Below are positions 34,272 to 43,568 of a DNA stretch of 64,000 nt, piece by piece. The stretch is taken from positions 18,288-82,287 of the forward strand of contig NZ_JAEKKT010000187.1 of the NCBI RefSeq assembly GCF_019510245.1, given 5' to 3'. Numbering within the stretch: the stretch's first letter is position 1; each line of letters begins with the position of its first letter. This stretch comes from Streptomyces sp. (GTDB lineage: Bacteria; Actinomycetota; Actinomycetes; Streptomycetales; Streptomycetaceae). The notes beneath the pieces were generated by a model. The model was not told where the DNA came from. It ran no database searches and worked only from the letters and a program-made list of their open reading frames with translations. The translations under genes and the position numbers were made by a program.

Positions 34272-35018
34272 TCAGTGGACCATGATGCTGCCGCGCGTGG
34301 TCTTCACCACCACGCTGTGCGGCGCGTCCGTGGCGGTGTTCGGCAGCGAGACGCTCGGCGACGACCAGGAGCTCTGCGCGTCGACGTGGTAGGTGGCGTC
34401 GTGAGGCACCTTGAGGTTGACCCCTCCGTAGCCCGTGGTGACCTTCAGGGAGGCGGGTGCCGCCGTGAAGGAGGCGCTGACCGAGCCGTCGGTGGTGATC
34501 ACCTCGGCGTTCGGGGCGCTGCTGTCGGCGAGGGTCACCGCGCCGTACGTGCTCCGCACGGTCAGCGGGCCGGACGACTGGTCCACCTCGACCCCGCCCA
34601 GCCCGGTGGTCAGATCCAGCCGGCCGGTCAGGCCCTTCGCCTGGATCCCGGCGTCCCCGGTGCTCACCTGCGCGGCCAGGCCGGCCGGCACCGTGATCTG
34701 CAGGTGCCCCGAGCAGTCGTTGGAGCAGTCGGCTGTGACCGTGACGTCCGACCCGGACCGGGTGACGGAGACCTGCGGGACATGGCCCGTGTAGCTGCCG
34801 CTCATGGCCACCGTGACCTTCGAGGAGCCGTCCTGACTCAGCGTCACGCCGAGTCCGTCGGCCTGGACCGTCACCTGGCTGGCGCCGGCCGCGTCCTGCT
34901 GCCAGTTGCCGCTGTACGGGTGGTGCGCCGGAAGCAAGGCGACCACGACCCAGCTGGCCGCGGCGACGACCGCGACGAGGACGGCCAGCCCTGTGAGGAG
35001 GCATCCGCGGCGCCTCAT
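34272..35018 (-). CDS. DUF4097 family beta-strand-repeat envelope protein
   Basis: The 248-residue protein has an N-terminal membrane anchor (CLLTGLAVLVAVVAAASWVVVALL, about 6-29). The rest is a repeated beta-strand pattern with short periodic units (VTVQADGLGVTLS, LDLTTGLGGVEV, LTVRSTYGAVTLA, VITTDGSVSASF, LKVTTGYGGVNL). This is the DUF4097/adhesin-like beta-helix architecture. It lies 16 nt downstream of the response-regulator gene and is probably the target or output of that two-component system. Confidence 0.82.
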   Translation of the reverse strand: MRRRGCLLTGLAVLVAVVAAASWVVVALLPAHHPYSGNWQQDAAGASQVTVQADGLGVTLSQDGSSKVTVAMSGSYTGHVPQVSVTRSGSDVTVTADCSNDCSGHLQITVPAGLAAQVSTGDAGIQAKGLTGRLDLTTGLGGVEVDQSSGPLTVRSTYGAVTLADSSAPNAEVITTDGSVSASFTAAPASLKVTTGYGGVNLKVPHDATYHVDAQSSWSSPSVSLPNTATDAPHSVVVKTTRGSIMVH

Positions 35019-35034
35019 CGGTGTGGTACTGATC

Positions 35035-35679
35035 TCAGGCTCCCAGGTAGCGCAGAACGGCGAGCACGCGGCGGTGGTCTCCCGCCTCCTGCTGCAGATC
35101 GAATTTCACGAAGATGCTGCGGATGTACTTCTCCACCGCCGCCGTGCCAATCACCAGATCGGCCGCGATCCCGGCGTTGGAACGGCCCCCCGCCATGGCC
35201 GTGAGGACCTCCCGCTCGCGCGGCGTCAGGGTGGACAGCGGATCCCGCTGCCGGCTGCCGGCCAGCAACTGCTTGACCACCTCCGGGTCGAGGACCGTCT
35301 CGCCCGCGGCGACCCGGCGCAGCGCGTCCACGAACTCCTCGGCGTCCGATACCCGGTCCTTGAGCAGGTAACCGACCCCGTTGTCATTGGTGTTGACCAG
35401 GTCGATGGCGTAGCGCTCCTCGACGTAGTGGGAGAGCACCAGGACGCCGGTCTCCGGCCAGCGGGCGCGTACCGCCAGTGCGGCGCGCAGGCCCTCGTCC
35501 AGGAAGGTGGGCGGCATCCGGACGTCCGTCACACAGGCGTCCGGCCGGTGTTCGGCCACCGCGCGCAGGAGTTGCTCCCCGTCGCCGACCGCGGCGACCA
35601 CCTCGATCCCCTGTTCGCTGAGGAGCAGCTCGATGCCCTGGCGCAGCAGCGCGGAGTCCTAGGCCAGCACTACCCGCAT
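35035..35679 (-). pseudogene. NarL-type response regulator with an amber codon at position 7
   Basis: ATG 35679 overlaps the kinase stop by 10 nt and reads MRVVLA-TAG-DSALLRQGIELL. The TAG (35659-35661) stands where family members have Glu, in the acidic AED pocket, so GAG to TAG is the simplest change. The rest is intact: phospho-acceptor D52 (ACVTDVRMP), YLLKDRV and a C-terminal LuxR HTH (LTPREREVLTAMAGGRSNAG). A GTG about 26 codons in could give a shortened protein that still binds DNA but lacks beta-1 and the acidic pocket. Confidence 0.8.
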
Positions 35680-37043
35680 GGCAAGTCCACCTCGATCACG
35701 GTCGGTCCACCCACCGGACTGCTGAGCCGGAACCGCCCGTCCACCCCGGACACCCGGTCCGCCAGACCAGTCAGACCCGTGCCGGCCGCGAGATCGGCTC
35801 CGCCGCGCCCGTCATCGCCAACCTTAATGTCCAATCGGGCGCCCTCCCGCCGGATCTCCACCCAAGCGCGGGTCGCATGAGCATGTTTGGCCACATTGGT
35901 GAGCGCCTCGGTCACCGTGAAGTAGGCGACTGCCTCGATGGTGGAGGAGGGGCGCGGCTCCACCAGGACGTCAAGGCGCACCGGCACCGGAACCAGCGCG
36001 GCGACGGCGGAGAGCGCCGCCTCCAGGCCTCGGTCGGTCAGCACCGGCGGGTGCAGGCCACGGGCCAGGTTGCGCAACTCGGCGATGGTGCTCAGGGTCT
36101 CCCGCCGGGCGTCCTCGACCAGCTTGTTGGTCTCGTGGTCACCGGACTTCTTCAACCGCGAGCTGGCCCGGCCCAGGGTGATCGACATCGCCACCAGCCG
36201 TTGCTGGGCACCGTCGTGCAGGTCCCGCTCGATCCGTTTGCGCTCCGCCTCGGCGGCGTCCACCACCCGGGCTCGACTCTCCGTCAGATCGTTGACCCGC
36301 TGTTCCAGTTCCAGGCCGCGGGGCCGGGAGAGCAGTGCGACGGCCAGCGCGGTGTCCAGCGCCAGCAGGATTTTGACGATCAGTGGGGAGAGGACCGCGC
36401 CGCCCAGCAGCGCCACCGCCGCGACCAGCAGCGCCCGGGGCAGGGAATCCACCACGAACGGCCCGAGCTGGGCCTGCCCGCCGGGCAGGCCCCGGTAGTA
36501 GGCCGGAAGCAGCACCAGGGTCAGCGGCACGGCCCAGATCAGCGCCACCGCGACCACGGTCACCACCGCCACCGGCGTCAGCAGTACGAAGTAGCCGATC
36601 AGCCGCCAGGTGCAGAGGTTGTGGACGAGCGACTGCAGCGACTTGGCCAACCGCCACGAACAGACCGGCGCCGGCAGCTCGTCGAGCTCCAGCCCGCAGG
36701 TCACGGCGAACCGGGCGCGCTCGACGGCGGCCAGCCGGAACAGCGCCCACCCCGCCGCCACCGTGAGCGGCAGGCCTACCAGGCCTACCGGCGCCAGGCA
36801 GAGGGCGACGACCAGCACGACCAGCACGGCCAGTCCTGCCAGCGCCACCAGACCGTCAAGTGCCAGGTGGATCGACGCCCGCCACAGCACGGGGGAGGCC
36901 AGCGCGCGCAGCGGATTGCCCGGCACCATCTCGTGGGGTGGCCGGGCGTCCGTCCGGGCTCTGCCGGTGGCACGGCCGACGATGTTCTCGGTCAACTGCT
37001 TCAGACCCGCTCTCGTGGGCAGTGCGGGCGGCGACCAGGTCAC
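35670..37043 (-). CDS. Sensor histidine kinase with large membrane domain
   Basis: The 457-residue protein has about six membrane spans in two groups (about 60-105 and 140-240), including HLALDGLVALAGLAVLVVLV and AVVTVVAVALIWAVPLTLVL. A HisKA_3 motif (ERKRIERDLHDGAQQRLVAM, His near 275) and an HATPase domain (EALTNVAKHAHATRAWVEI, GTGLTGLADRVSGVDG) follow. It is the intact partner of the amber-interrupted regulator. The operon order is kinase, regulator, DUF4097 protein. Confidence 0.92.
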   Translation of the reverse strand: MTWSPPALPTRAGLKQLTENIVGRATGRARTDARPPHEMVPGNPLRALASPVLWRASIHLALDGLVALAGLAVLVVLVVALCLAPVGLVGLPLTVAAGWALFRLAAVERARFAVTCGLELDELPAPVCSWRLAKSLQSLVHNLCTWRLIGYFVLLTPVAVVTVVAVALIWAVPLTLVLLPAYYRGLPGGQAQLGPFVVDSLPRALLVAAVALLGGAVLSPLIVKILLALDTALAVALLSRPRGLELEQRVNDLTESRARVVDAAEAERKRIERDLHDGAQQRLVAMSITLGRASSRLKKSGDHETNKLVEDARRETLSTIAELRNLARGLHPPVLTDRGLEAALSAVAALVPVPVRLDVLVEPRPSSTIEAVAYFTVTEALTNVAKHAHATRAWVEIRREGARLDIKVGDDGRGGADLAAGTGLTGLADRVSGVDGRFRLSSPVGGPTVIEVDLPCG

Positions 37044-37197
37044 CGTCCGCGCCTCGATTCAACAAGGGGACGGTACCCAACCCGACCACCCGTCGACAGC
37101 GAGGAGAGCCCACCAGCGGGGGGTAGGGTTTACCCCCCGTCCGGCCGGTGGGTTCACGCTGCCGACCCTGCGCCGCCCGGTGCGACATGGTGGGGAC

Positions 37198-37515
37198 ATG
37201 ACCGATCGACACTCGAGCGCCGCCGGCCGCCCCTGCCCGGCCGGCAGGACCGACGACATTGAGCAGTTCCTCGTGCACTACGAGGACACCATCGACGACC
37301 GGGTCGCCGAGATCGTCGAAGAGGTCCTCGGCGAGCAGCTGAGGCGGTACCGGCGCGACGTCGTGCTGCCGGTCACCGTCGCGCTGCTGGCGGCCGCGGT
37401 CGTCTCGCTGGCGCTCATATGGTGGAGCCCGTGGACAGTCCCCCTGGTGTGGGCCGCCACCTCCGTCATCTGCCTGTCGCTGTCACGGTCCGCCCGGATC
37501 CCGCGGCGCTCGTAA
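37198..37515 (+). CDS. Small membrane protein, two spans
   Basis: The 105-residue protein starts MTDRHSSAAGRPCPAGRTDD with an acidic helix (VAEIVEEVLGEQLRRY) before two hydrophobic segments (LPVTVALLAAAVVSLALIWW and VPLVWAATSVICLSLS). It is divergent from the kinase operon. Function unknown. The start codon has only a weak GGGGAC site. Confidence 0.5.
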   Translation: MTDRHSSAAGRPCPAGRTDDIEQFLVHYEDTIDDRVAEIVEEVLGEQLRRYRRDVVLPVTVALLAAAVVSLALIWWSPWTVPLVWAATSVICLSLSRSARIPRRS

Positions 37516-37633
37516 CGGGCCGCGGGCGTCCGGGCTGCGGCCGCCCCTCCGTGCGTACCCCTGACGCACGGCGGGGCGGCCGCGACCGAGTGCCCGGGCA
37601 CGACCGCCCCGGACGGACGGCACCGGAGGCGGC

Positions 37634-37925
37634 TACGCGGTCCCACCCCGCTCCCGGCCCACGGCCTCCTCGATGGCCCGCTGCCACTCACCGGTCAGCC
37701 GGGTCCGCGGACAGCTCGGTGGCGATCAGGTGCCTGATCAGCTTCCGGCCGGTCACCGCGTTGGTTGTCGACTGCCACGATCCGGAGCGGCTCGCGGCCT
37801 TCTGGTGCGCGGTCCTGGGCTTCAAGGTGATCGACCGGAGCGAGGGCAAGGTCGAGATCGGTTCTGGGAGCCGACCGTCGAGGAGGTCCGGGCCCGCCGG
37901 ATGCCGCCCGCCCTTTCGACGTCTC
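37634..37925. pseudogene. Two small gene fragments (VOC-domain relic and an unidentified 3' end)
   Basis: On the plus strand at 37737-37870, VTALVVDCHDPERLAAFWCA followed by VLGFKVIDRSEGKVEIGSG is the N-terminal module of a VOC/glyoxalase-like protein. WEPTVEEVRARRMPPAL nearby comes from its C-terminus, so the middle is deleted. On the minus strand at about 37636-37740, RHLIATELSADP and WQRAIEEAVGRERGGTA are from a different, unrecognised gene. Confidence 0.5.
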
Positions 37926-37950
37926 ACTCCACCTGCGAAGGAACAAGCCC

Positions 37951-39534
37951 ATGCTCCACCTCGGAAGTACGGTGTATCTGCGTGCCCTTGCCGCTGCCGC
38001 GCTGAGCCCGCGGCGCGCGGCGGCACCCCGTCGTACGGCGCCGGCCGAACGCGTTGTGATCGTCTCCGCCAGCATCGGAGCCGGCCACGACGGCGCCGCG
38101 CACGAGCTGCACCGCCGGCTCCGGGCGGAGGGCGTCACCGTCGACCGCTACGACCTGCTGGACCTGCTGCCGGCCCGGACGGGCCGGGTCGTGCGCGACG
38201 GCTATCACCGGATGCTCGTCCGGGCGCCCTGGGTCTATCAGCGCATCTACAGCAGCACCGAGCGCGCCGGAGGCGGCGGCCCGCTGGCCCGCGCCCTGCT
38301 GCGCACCGCTGAGGACCGCATGCTGCGCGCCCTGCCCGCGGACACGGGCGCCGTGGTCTCCACCTATCCCGGGGCCAGCCGGGTGCTGGGCAGGCTGCGG
38401 CTGGCCGGCCGCCTCGACGTGCCGGTGTTCACCTACCTCACCGACTTCTCGGTGCACCCGCTGTGGGTGGCCGACGGCGTGGACGTCCACCTCGCCGCGC
38501 ATGCCGTGCCCGCCGCGCAGGCCCGGGCCCTCGGCGCGGGCGACGTCCGGGTGGGCGGGCCGGTCGTGGACCCGCGCTTCAGACCCGCGCAGGCGGGCGA
38601 ACGCAGCGCCGCCCGGGCGCGGTTCGGGCTGCCCGCCACCGCCCCGCTCGCCCTGCTGGTCGCCGGTTCCTGGGGGGTCGGCCCGGTCCGGCAGGTGGCC
38701 CTGGAGCTGCAGGGCTGCGGCGCGGCCGTGCCGGTCGTGGTCTGCGGCCGCAACGAGGCGCTGGCCCGGCAGCTGCGCGAGGACGGCATCGAGCACGCCT
38801 TCGGCTGGGTCGACGACATGCCCGGTCTGATGCACGCCGCCGACGTGCTCGTCCAGAACGCCGGCGGACTGACCTCGCTTGAGGCCTTCGCCGCCGGCCT
38901 GCCCGTCGCCAGCTACCGCTGCATACCGGGCCACGGACCGGCCAACGCGGCCGCGCTCGACGAGGCGGGCGTCGCCGCCTGGATCCAGGACGCGGCCGAA
39001 CTCAAGGACGTCCTCTGCGACTTGATCGGCGGTCCGCGCGGACTGCTGCAACGCGAGGCGGGACTCGCCCTGTTCGCCGCCGCCGGCCGGGGACCCGCGG
39101 ACGCGATAGCCCGCGCCTGCGGCCCCCGAGACCCACTCCCCGTCCCGCTCGCCGTGGCGGCTTCCGGCGTGCGTGGGGCGGGAGCCGGTGCGGGTGTGGC
39201 TCCTTGCGCCGTGCGTGGGGCGGGAGCCGGTGCGGGTGTGGCGCCTTGTGGCGTGTGTGGTGCGGGAGCGGGTGCGGGTGTGGCTCCTTGCGCCGCAGGT
39301 GGGACCGGAGCCCGTCCGGCCGTTGCGCCTTCCGCCGCAGAGAGGATCCGAACCCGTCCGGCCCTACGGCGGCTCGCCGCCGCCGCGGCCGCCGCCTGCA
39401 CCGTCTGGGCGTGCGCGGTCGGCACCGGGGTCGCCACCACCGATACCGGCACCGGCGTGATGCACGCCATCGGCCGCACCCTCGACCTCGACCGCCCGCC
39501 GCACGCCCATCACCCGGAGGGCCACCGCTCGTGA
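37951..39534 (+). CDS. MurG/MGDG-synthase-like glycosyltransferase with repetitive C-terminus
   Basis: The 527-residue GT-B enzyme has an MGDG_synth-type N-terminal domain (VVIVSASIGAGHDGAAHELH, about 36-55) and a C-terminal UDP-sugar-binding domain (LLVAGSWGVGPV, ADVLVQNAGGLTSLEAFAAG, about 312-332). Such enzymes transfer a sugar from UDP-sugar to diacylglycerol or another lipid. Residues about 408-465 are a Gly/Ala/Val repeat array encoded by 42-bp DNA repeats, followed by a hydrophobic segment (LAAAAAAACTVWACAVGTGV). GAAGGA precedes the ATG. It overlaps the downstream deacetylase gene by 4 nt. Confidence 0.85.
   Translation: MLHLGSTVYLRALAAAALSPRRAAAPRRTAPAERVVIVSASIGAGHDGAAHELHRRLRAEGVTVDRYDLLDLLPARTGRVVRDGYHRMLVRAPWVYQRIYSSTERAGGGGPLARALLRTAEDRMLRALPADTGAVVSTYPGASRVLGRLRLAGRLDVPVFTYLTDFSVHPLWVADGVDVHLAAHAVPAAQARALGAGDVRVGGPVVDPRFRPAQAGERSAARARFGLPATAPLALLVAGSWGVGPVRQVALELQGCGAAVPVVVCGRNEALARQLREDGIEHAFGWVDDMPGLMHAADVLVQNAGGLTSLEAFAAGLPVASYRCIPGHGPANAAALDEAGVAAWIQDAAELKDVLCDLIGGPRGLLQREAGLALFAAAGRGPADAIARACGPRDPLPVPLAVAASGVRGAGAGAGVAPCAVRGAGAGAGVAPCGVCGAGAGAGVAPCAAGGTGARPAVAPSAAERIRTRPALRRLAAAAAAACTVWACAVGTGVATTDTGTGVMHAIGRTLDLDRPPHAHHPEGHRS
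39169..39336 (+). repeat. 42-bp tandem repeat, four units, inside the glycosyltransferase gene
   Basis: Units at 39169-39210, 39211-39252, 39253-39294 and a degenerate fourth at 39295-39336. Each encodes a 14-residue unit of the form VRGAGAGAGVAPCA. The length is a multiple of three, so copy-number changes keep the frame. Confidence 0.8.
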
Positions 39535-40310
39535 GTGCAGCACAACTGCTCCGCACGACCGCCCGGGTCGCCCTCCCGGTCCTGGCCGCCGCTCACGCGG
39601 CCCCGGTGCTGTCCACCTTCGGCCCGCTGCGCAGCCGTGCCATGCCCCGCCTCGCCGGCCGGGGCCGCGCCGACCACGTCGCGCTGACCTTCGACGACGG
39701 GCCCGACCCGGTGTCCACCCCGTTCTTCCTGCGTGCCCTGGAGGACCGGAAGGTCACCGCCACCTTCTTTCTCCTCGGCTGCCAGGCGCGCCGTTCACCC
39801 GGCCTGGTCCGCGAGATCGCGGCCGCCGGCCACGAGATCGGCATCCACGGCTGGCTCCACCGCCCCCTGCTGCTGCGCGGCCCGCGCGCCACGTACGACG
39901 ACTTCGCGCGCGCCCGCGACACGGTCGACGCCCTCACCGGCCGCGCCCCGCGCCTGTTCCGCCCGCCCTACGGCGTGATGTCCACCGCCGCCCACCTCGC
40001 GGCCCGCCGCCTCGGCCTCACCCCCGTGCTGTGGACCGCCTGGGGCGAGGACTGGAGGGCCCGGGCCACCCCGGAATCCGTCCACCGCACGGTCACCCGC
40101 GACCTTGACGGCGGCGGCACCATCCTGCTGCACGACTCCGACTGCACCTCCGCACCGGGCGCCTGGCACTCGGCCCTCGGCGCCCTGCCACGGATCCTCG
40201 ACACCTGCGAGGAGCGCGGCCTGTCGGTCGGGCCGCTGCGCGAGCACGGACGCCCCGGGGGAGCGGGCACCGTGCCGCGCACCCGCGCAGCGCACGGCTT
40301 GCGGTGCTGA
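39531..40310 (+). CDS. Polysaccharide deacetylase (NodB homology) family protein
   Basis: The 259-residue protein has an N-terminal hydrophobic segment, the NodB motifs LTFDDGPDPVSTPFFLRAL (catalytic Asp pair) and IGIHGWLHRPLL (zinc His pair), RPPYG and a C-terminal ILLHDSD. It deacetylates N-acetylated sugars in polysaccharide or glycolipid. The GTG start at 39531 overlaps the glycosyltransferase stop (GTGA), and GGAGG is upstream. The coupled pair likely makes or modifies a membrane glycolipid. Confidence 0.9.
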   Translation: MSAAQLLRTTARVALPVLAAAHAAPVLSTFGPLRSRAMPRLAGRGRADHVALTFDDGPDPVSTPFFLRALEDRKVTATFFLLGCQARRSPGLVREIAAAGHEIGIHGWLHRPLLLRGPRATYDDFARARDTVDALTGRAPRLFRPPYGVMSTAAHLAARRLGLTPVLWTAWGEDWRARATPESVHRTVTRDLDGGGTILLHDSDCTSAPGAWHSALGALPRILDTCEERGLSVGPLREHGRPGGAGTVPRTRAAHGLRC

Positions 40311-40353
40311 CGGCCGCCGCGGCGCCCGGTCAACGGGCGGCGCGCACCCCGTA

Positions 40354-40950
40354 GATGAAGCGCATCGCGGATGCGATGGCGGAGCACCTCGTCGGTCTTT
40401 TCTCAGGGGCCTCGACCTGCCGGTCGAGGCCGGCACCGTCTACGGGCTGCTCGGCCCTGACTGTGCTGCCAAGACCACCGTGGTACGGACCCTGGCGACG
40501 CTGCGCAAACCGGATTGCGCCGCCGCCTGGACCTCGGTGCGAGCCTGATCTCCAGCCCGCCGGTGATTTTCCGGGACGAGCCCACCACCGGGCTGGACCC
40601 GCTCAGCAGGACGGTGTTGTGGGACTCGGTGCGCAAGCAGGTCGCCGAGGGTGTCACGGTCCTGCTGACCACCCAGCACCTGGAGGAGGCCGATCAACTC
40701 GCCCACTGCATCCCGGTGATCGACAAGGGCCGATTGGCCGCCGAGGGCACACCGGCCGAACTCAAGCGGAGGATCGGGGCGACCGGCTGGAGATCACCGT
40801 GAGCTCCGCCGCGATGGCCGGGCCGGCACAGGCGGCGCTGGCCGGGCCTCGCGGGAGGGCATCGCCGCGCCCGTCGTCGACGGACTGCGGGTGCCGGTGG
40901 GCCTGGAGACGGGCATCGCCGGGGTCGCCTCGGCGGCGACAGAGCTAGTT
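40354..40950 (+). pseudogene. DrrA-type ABC transporter ATPase, eroded
   Basis: Fragments in changing frames: EAGTVYGLLGPDCAAKTTVV (Walker A with Gly lost), then a jump over the middle third to LDLGASLISSPPVIFRDEPT, TTGLDPLSRTVLWDSVRKQV and LLTTQHLEEADQLAHCIPVI to about 40800. Out-of-frame tail sequence follows. The region between Walker A and the signature is deleted. It probably was the exporter ATPase of the adjacent peptide cluster. Confidence 0.75.
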
Positions 40951-41012
40951 GGAGACGGCTGCCCGATGAAGTCCTGCAACTTCGGCGATTCGATCGGCCT
41001 TTCGGCCGGCAC

Positions 41013-41495
41013 ATGACGCATCTGAGGCGGACGCCGCAGCGCATCCTCCACGTCACGCTGGTGCCGATCATGTTCGCGGTGCTCTTCGGGTACATGTTCG
41101 GCAGTTCGATGTCCGTGCCCTCGGGGAACTACCACGACCACATCATGGCGGGCATCTTCATCCAGACGATGCTCTCCAGTGTCATCAACACTGAAGTCGG
41201 CGTCGCGGGGGACCTCAAGAACGGCGGCTTCTTCATCGGATGGCGTGTCGACAGCGGGTTCTTCAAGGCGGTCGAAGGCTTCCTGCTGCTGCTCGGCTTC
41301 GCGATGACCTGGCTCGGCTGGTCGGTCGGGCTGCTGGTCCGCGAGCCCCAGGGGGTCAACGCGGTCGCGATGTTCGTGACCATGCCGACGTCGTTTCTGT
41401 CGGCGACCTGCTACCCGGTCGCCAACCTGCCGGCGTGGCTGCAGTCCATCGCCCAGTGGAACCCGATGACCGTAGGGCCTCCCAGACGCCCCGGG
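41013..41495 (+). pseudogene. DrrB-type ABC-2 permease, internal deletion and lost 3' end
   Basis: MTHLRRTPQRILHVTLVPIM, then HDHIMAGIFIQTMLSSVINT and GVAGDLKNGGFFIGWRVDSG, then SFLSATCYPVANLPAWLQSI. Family members have about 35-40 residues (the GLIDRFRALPM region) between LKNG and the next span, missing here. The C-terminus after QWNPMT is lost. Two hydrophobic spans remain. Companion of the broken ATPase. Confidence 0.75.
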
Positions 41496-41521
41496 ACATT
41501 TGTGTCGGCCCACGGGCGCCC

Positions 41522-42592
41522 TCAGCGCCCGGTGTGCGCACGCCAGGTGTCGTGCAGCCGGGCGAGGTGCTGGAAGCCGTCCACGACCTGGTCGGTCGCC
41601 ACGCCGAAGTCCACCAGGCACGCGACCTCGTCCACGCCGGCGTCGGCGAGTTGCTTGAGCGTAGCCATGCACTCCTCGACGGTCCCGAACATGCCGCTGG
41701 TCTCGAAGTACCGGTCGAAGGCCTGGGCCACCAGGAAACGGCGGTCCTCCTCGCTCACGTTCTTCAGTTCCCGCGTCATCGCGGCGCCGTCGGCTCCCGC
41801 GGCCTCGGCAGCCTTGACTATCAGGTCGAAGGAACTGGCGAGGTAGCGGGAGAACGGCTCGCGCACGGTCTCCCGTACGGCCTCGCGGTCAGTGCCTACG
41901 AAGGTGTGCAACATCAGCGCCACGTGGGCGCGCCCCTCGTCGCCTTGGTGCTCCCGGTATGCCGCCCGGTACTTGGCGATCCGCTGTGCCAGCGTCCCGA
42001 CCTCCTGGCCCAGCAGGTGGGTGAGGACGCCCAGGCCGTGCCGTCCGGCCAGTTCGAAGGTCGCCGGGGAGCCGCCGGTGGTCAGCCATACCGGCAGCTC
42101 GGGCTGCACCGGCGGCGGGAACACCGTCAGCGACACCGACTCGCCCGCGCCGTCGACGAGTTCGACCGACTCACGCCGCCACAGCCGGCGAATCGTGTCG
42201 ATCGTGTCCATCAGCGCGCTCTTGCGGGTCTCGTAGTTCTCCGGGCGCAGCGCGAAGTCGGCGGCGTGCCACCCCGAGGCGATTGCCACCCCCGCCCGCC
42301 CGTTGGAGAGATTGTCGACGACCGACCACTCCTCGGCGATCCGTATCGGGTGGTGCAGCGGTGCCACCACGCTGCCGGCCCGCACGGCCACCCGCTTGGT
42401 CACCGCGGCGACCGCGGCGCCCGTGACCGCGGGATTGGGGTAGAGCCCGCCGAAGGCGTGGAAGTGGCGCTCCGGGGTCCACACCGCGGTGAAGCCGTGG
42501 TCGTCGGCGAAGCGCGCGCCCTCCAGCAGCAGCCGGTAGCAGTCCTGCTGCTCGGTGTCGTTGTTGGCGAAGTAGAAGAGGCTGAAGTCCAT
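41522..42592 (-). CDS. MupA/Atu3640-family luciferase-like monooxygenase
   Basis: The 356-residue protein reads MDFSLFYFANNDTEQQDCYR, WTPERHFHAFGGLYPNPAVT, VRAGSVVAPLHHPIRIAEEW and WLTTGGSPATFELAGRHGLG. These are the marks of the natural-product LLM flavin monooxygenase subfamily found beside or within NRPS/PKS systems. It uses reduced flavin and oxygen to hydroxylate or oxidise a tethered or released intermediate. It appears intact. The target in this pathway is unknown. A terminator separates it from MbtH, so it has its own promoter. Confidence 0.88.
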   Translation of the reverse strand: MDFSLFYFANNDTEQQDCYRLLLEGARFADDHGFTAVWTPERHFHAFGGLYPNPAVTGAAVAAVTKRVAVRAGSVVAPLHHPIRIAEEWSVVDNLSNGRAGVAIASGWHAADFALRPENYETRKSALMDTIDTIRRLWRRESVELVDGAGESVSLTVFPPPVQPELPVWLTTGGSPATFELAGRHGLGVLTHLLGQEVGTLAQRIAKYRAAYREHQGDEGRAHVALMLHTFVGTDREAVRETVREPFSRYLASSFDLIVKAAEAAGADGAAMTRELKNVSEEDRRFLVAQAFDRYFETSGMFGTVEECMATLKQLADAGVDEVACLVDFGVATDQVVDGFQHLARLHDTWRAHTGR

Positions 42593-42730
42593 CCGCGTCT
42601 CCGGATCGTGTGCGCGTGGTGTGCAGTTGGGTGAAGGAGGACGCCGGATCGCCGCGCCTGACCACCCGGCGGGCCGGATCCCGCCAGTCGTCGGAATCCG
42701 ACCGTAAGGAGTCGGCGCCCGGTCGCGACA

Positions 42731-42771
42731 CCCCCGAAGGCCGCTTCCACGAGGGGAGCGGCCTCCGGGGG
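42731..42771 (-). terminator. Hairpin terminator after mbtH
   Basis: CCCCCGAAGGCCGCT pairs with AGCGGCCTCCGGGGG apart from one internal mismatch, 25-60 nt past the MbtH stop codon. Confidence 0.7.
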
Positions 42772-42793
42772 CGCCGACGGGGGTGTAGGCCGA

Positions 42794-43006
42794 TCAGCTC
42801 TGGGCCATCGCAGCGATCAGGCTCTTGGGGCGCATGTCGGTCCAGTTCGCCTCGATGTAGTCAAGGCACTCCTGCCGCGCAGCCTCGCCGAACACCGAGG
42901 TCCAGCCGGCCGGCACCTCGATGAAGACCGGCCACAGCGAGTGCTGGCCCTCGTCGTTGACCAGGACCAGGTAGTTCGCGTCAGGGTCCTCGAACGGGTT
43001 CGTCAT
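42794..43006 (-). CDS. MbtH family protein
   Basis: The 70-residue protein reads MTNPFEDPDANYLVLVNDEG, QHSLWPVFIEVPAGWTSVFG and NWTDMRPKSL. The conserved Trp residues and the NDEGQHSLWP, PAGW and DMRP motifs are intact. MbtH proteins bind NRPS adenylation domains and are needed for their folding or activity. ATG 43006 fits better than ATG 43009. It supports a working NRPS in the cluster. Confidence 0.95.
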   Translation of the reverse strand: MTNPFEDPDANYLVLVNDEGQHSLWPVFIEVPAGWTSVFGEAARQECLDYIEANWTDMRPKSLIAAMAQS

Positions 43007-43009
43007 CAC

Positions 43010-43568
43010 GTCGTCCTTCCTGCGGGCATGATGTGGACCGTCCGGTCACACCGCGACCCAATATGGCCCAGGGTGCCGAGTCGGAGTCAAACAACCGCCG
43101 CACCGAGCATGCCGTGGCCCCGATTACCCGTCTAACTGCGGCCCGGCGCCGGTTGAACAGGGCACTTCGCACCATCTGCGGTCGGTCTTGATCCGGGTCG
43201 CGCATGGTGCCAAGGTGGCCGCGGCGGAGCGTGCCAGTCTCGTCAGCTTTAGAAGCCACCCATCTGTTGGTTCATTCGGGGGGATTAGCCTGATGCTGTC
43301 GCCGGAGCAACAGCACGGAGAATCCTCCGGGCGCGAGTGGATCCCCGATCCCCGCGCCCCGAGTTCTTGTGTGCGACGGACAATTCCCCGCTCGTGCCTG
43401 TCGCCGAATAAGGTCATCCCCGAAAATGAACGATCATGCCGGTGATTTATAGTGGTCTCCGCCGAACGCGTGGGCAGTAACGTGTATGGCCGGCCCCGCA
43501 GATCGATCCACGGGGATCGACATACAACGTTCCACTTGCTTTCCGCCTCCAGGGTCCGGTTGACGAAA
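43010..43568. other. Intergenic region, no supportable gene
   Basis: This stretch is lower in GC than its surroundings in parts (about 43260-43560) and carries no family-like reading frame. It likely contains the mbtH promoter near its left end and decayed sequence towards the thioesterase relic. Confidence 0.35.

Noticed and set aside
39169..39336. Possible CRISPR array
   Set aside because: Units are contiguous with no spacers, in frame within a gene; a coding tandem repeat.
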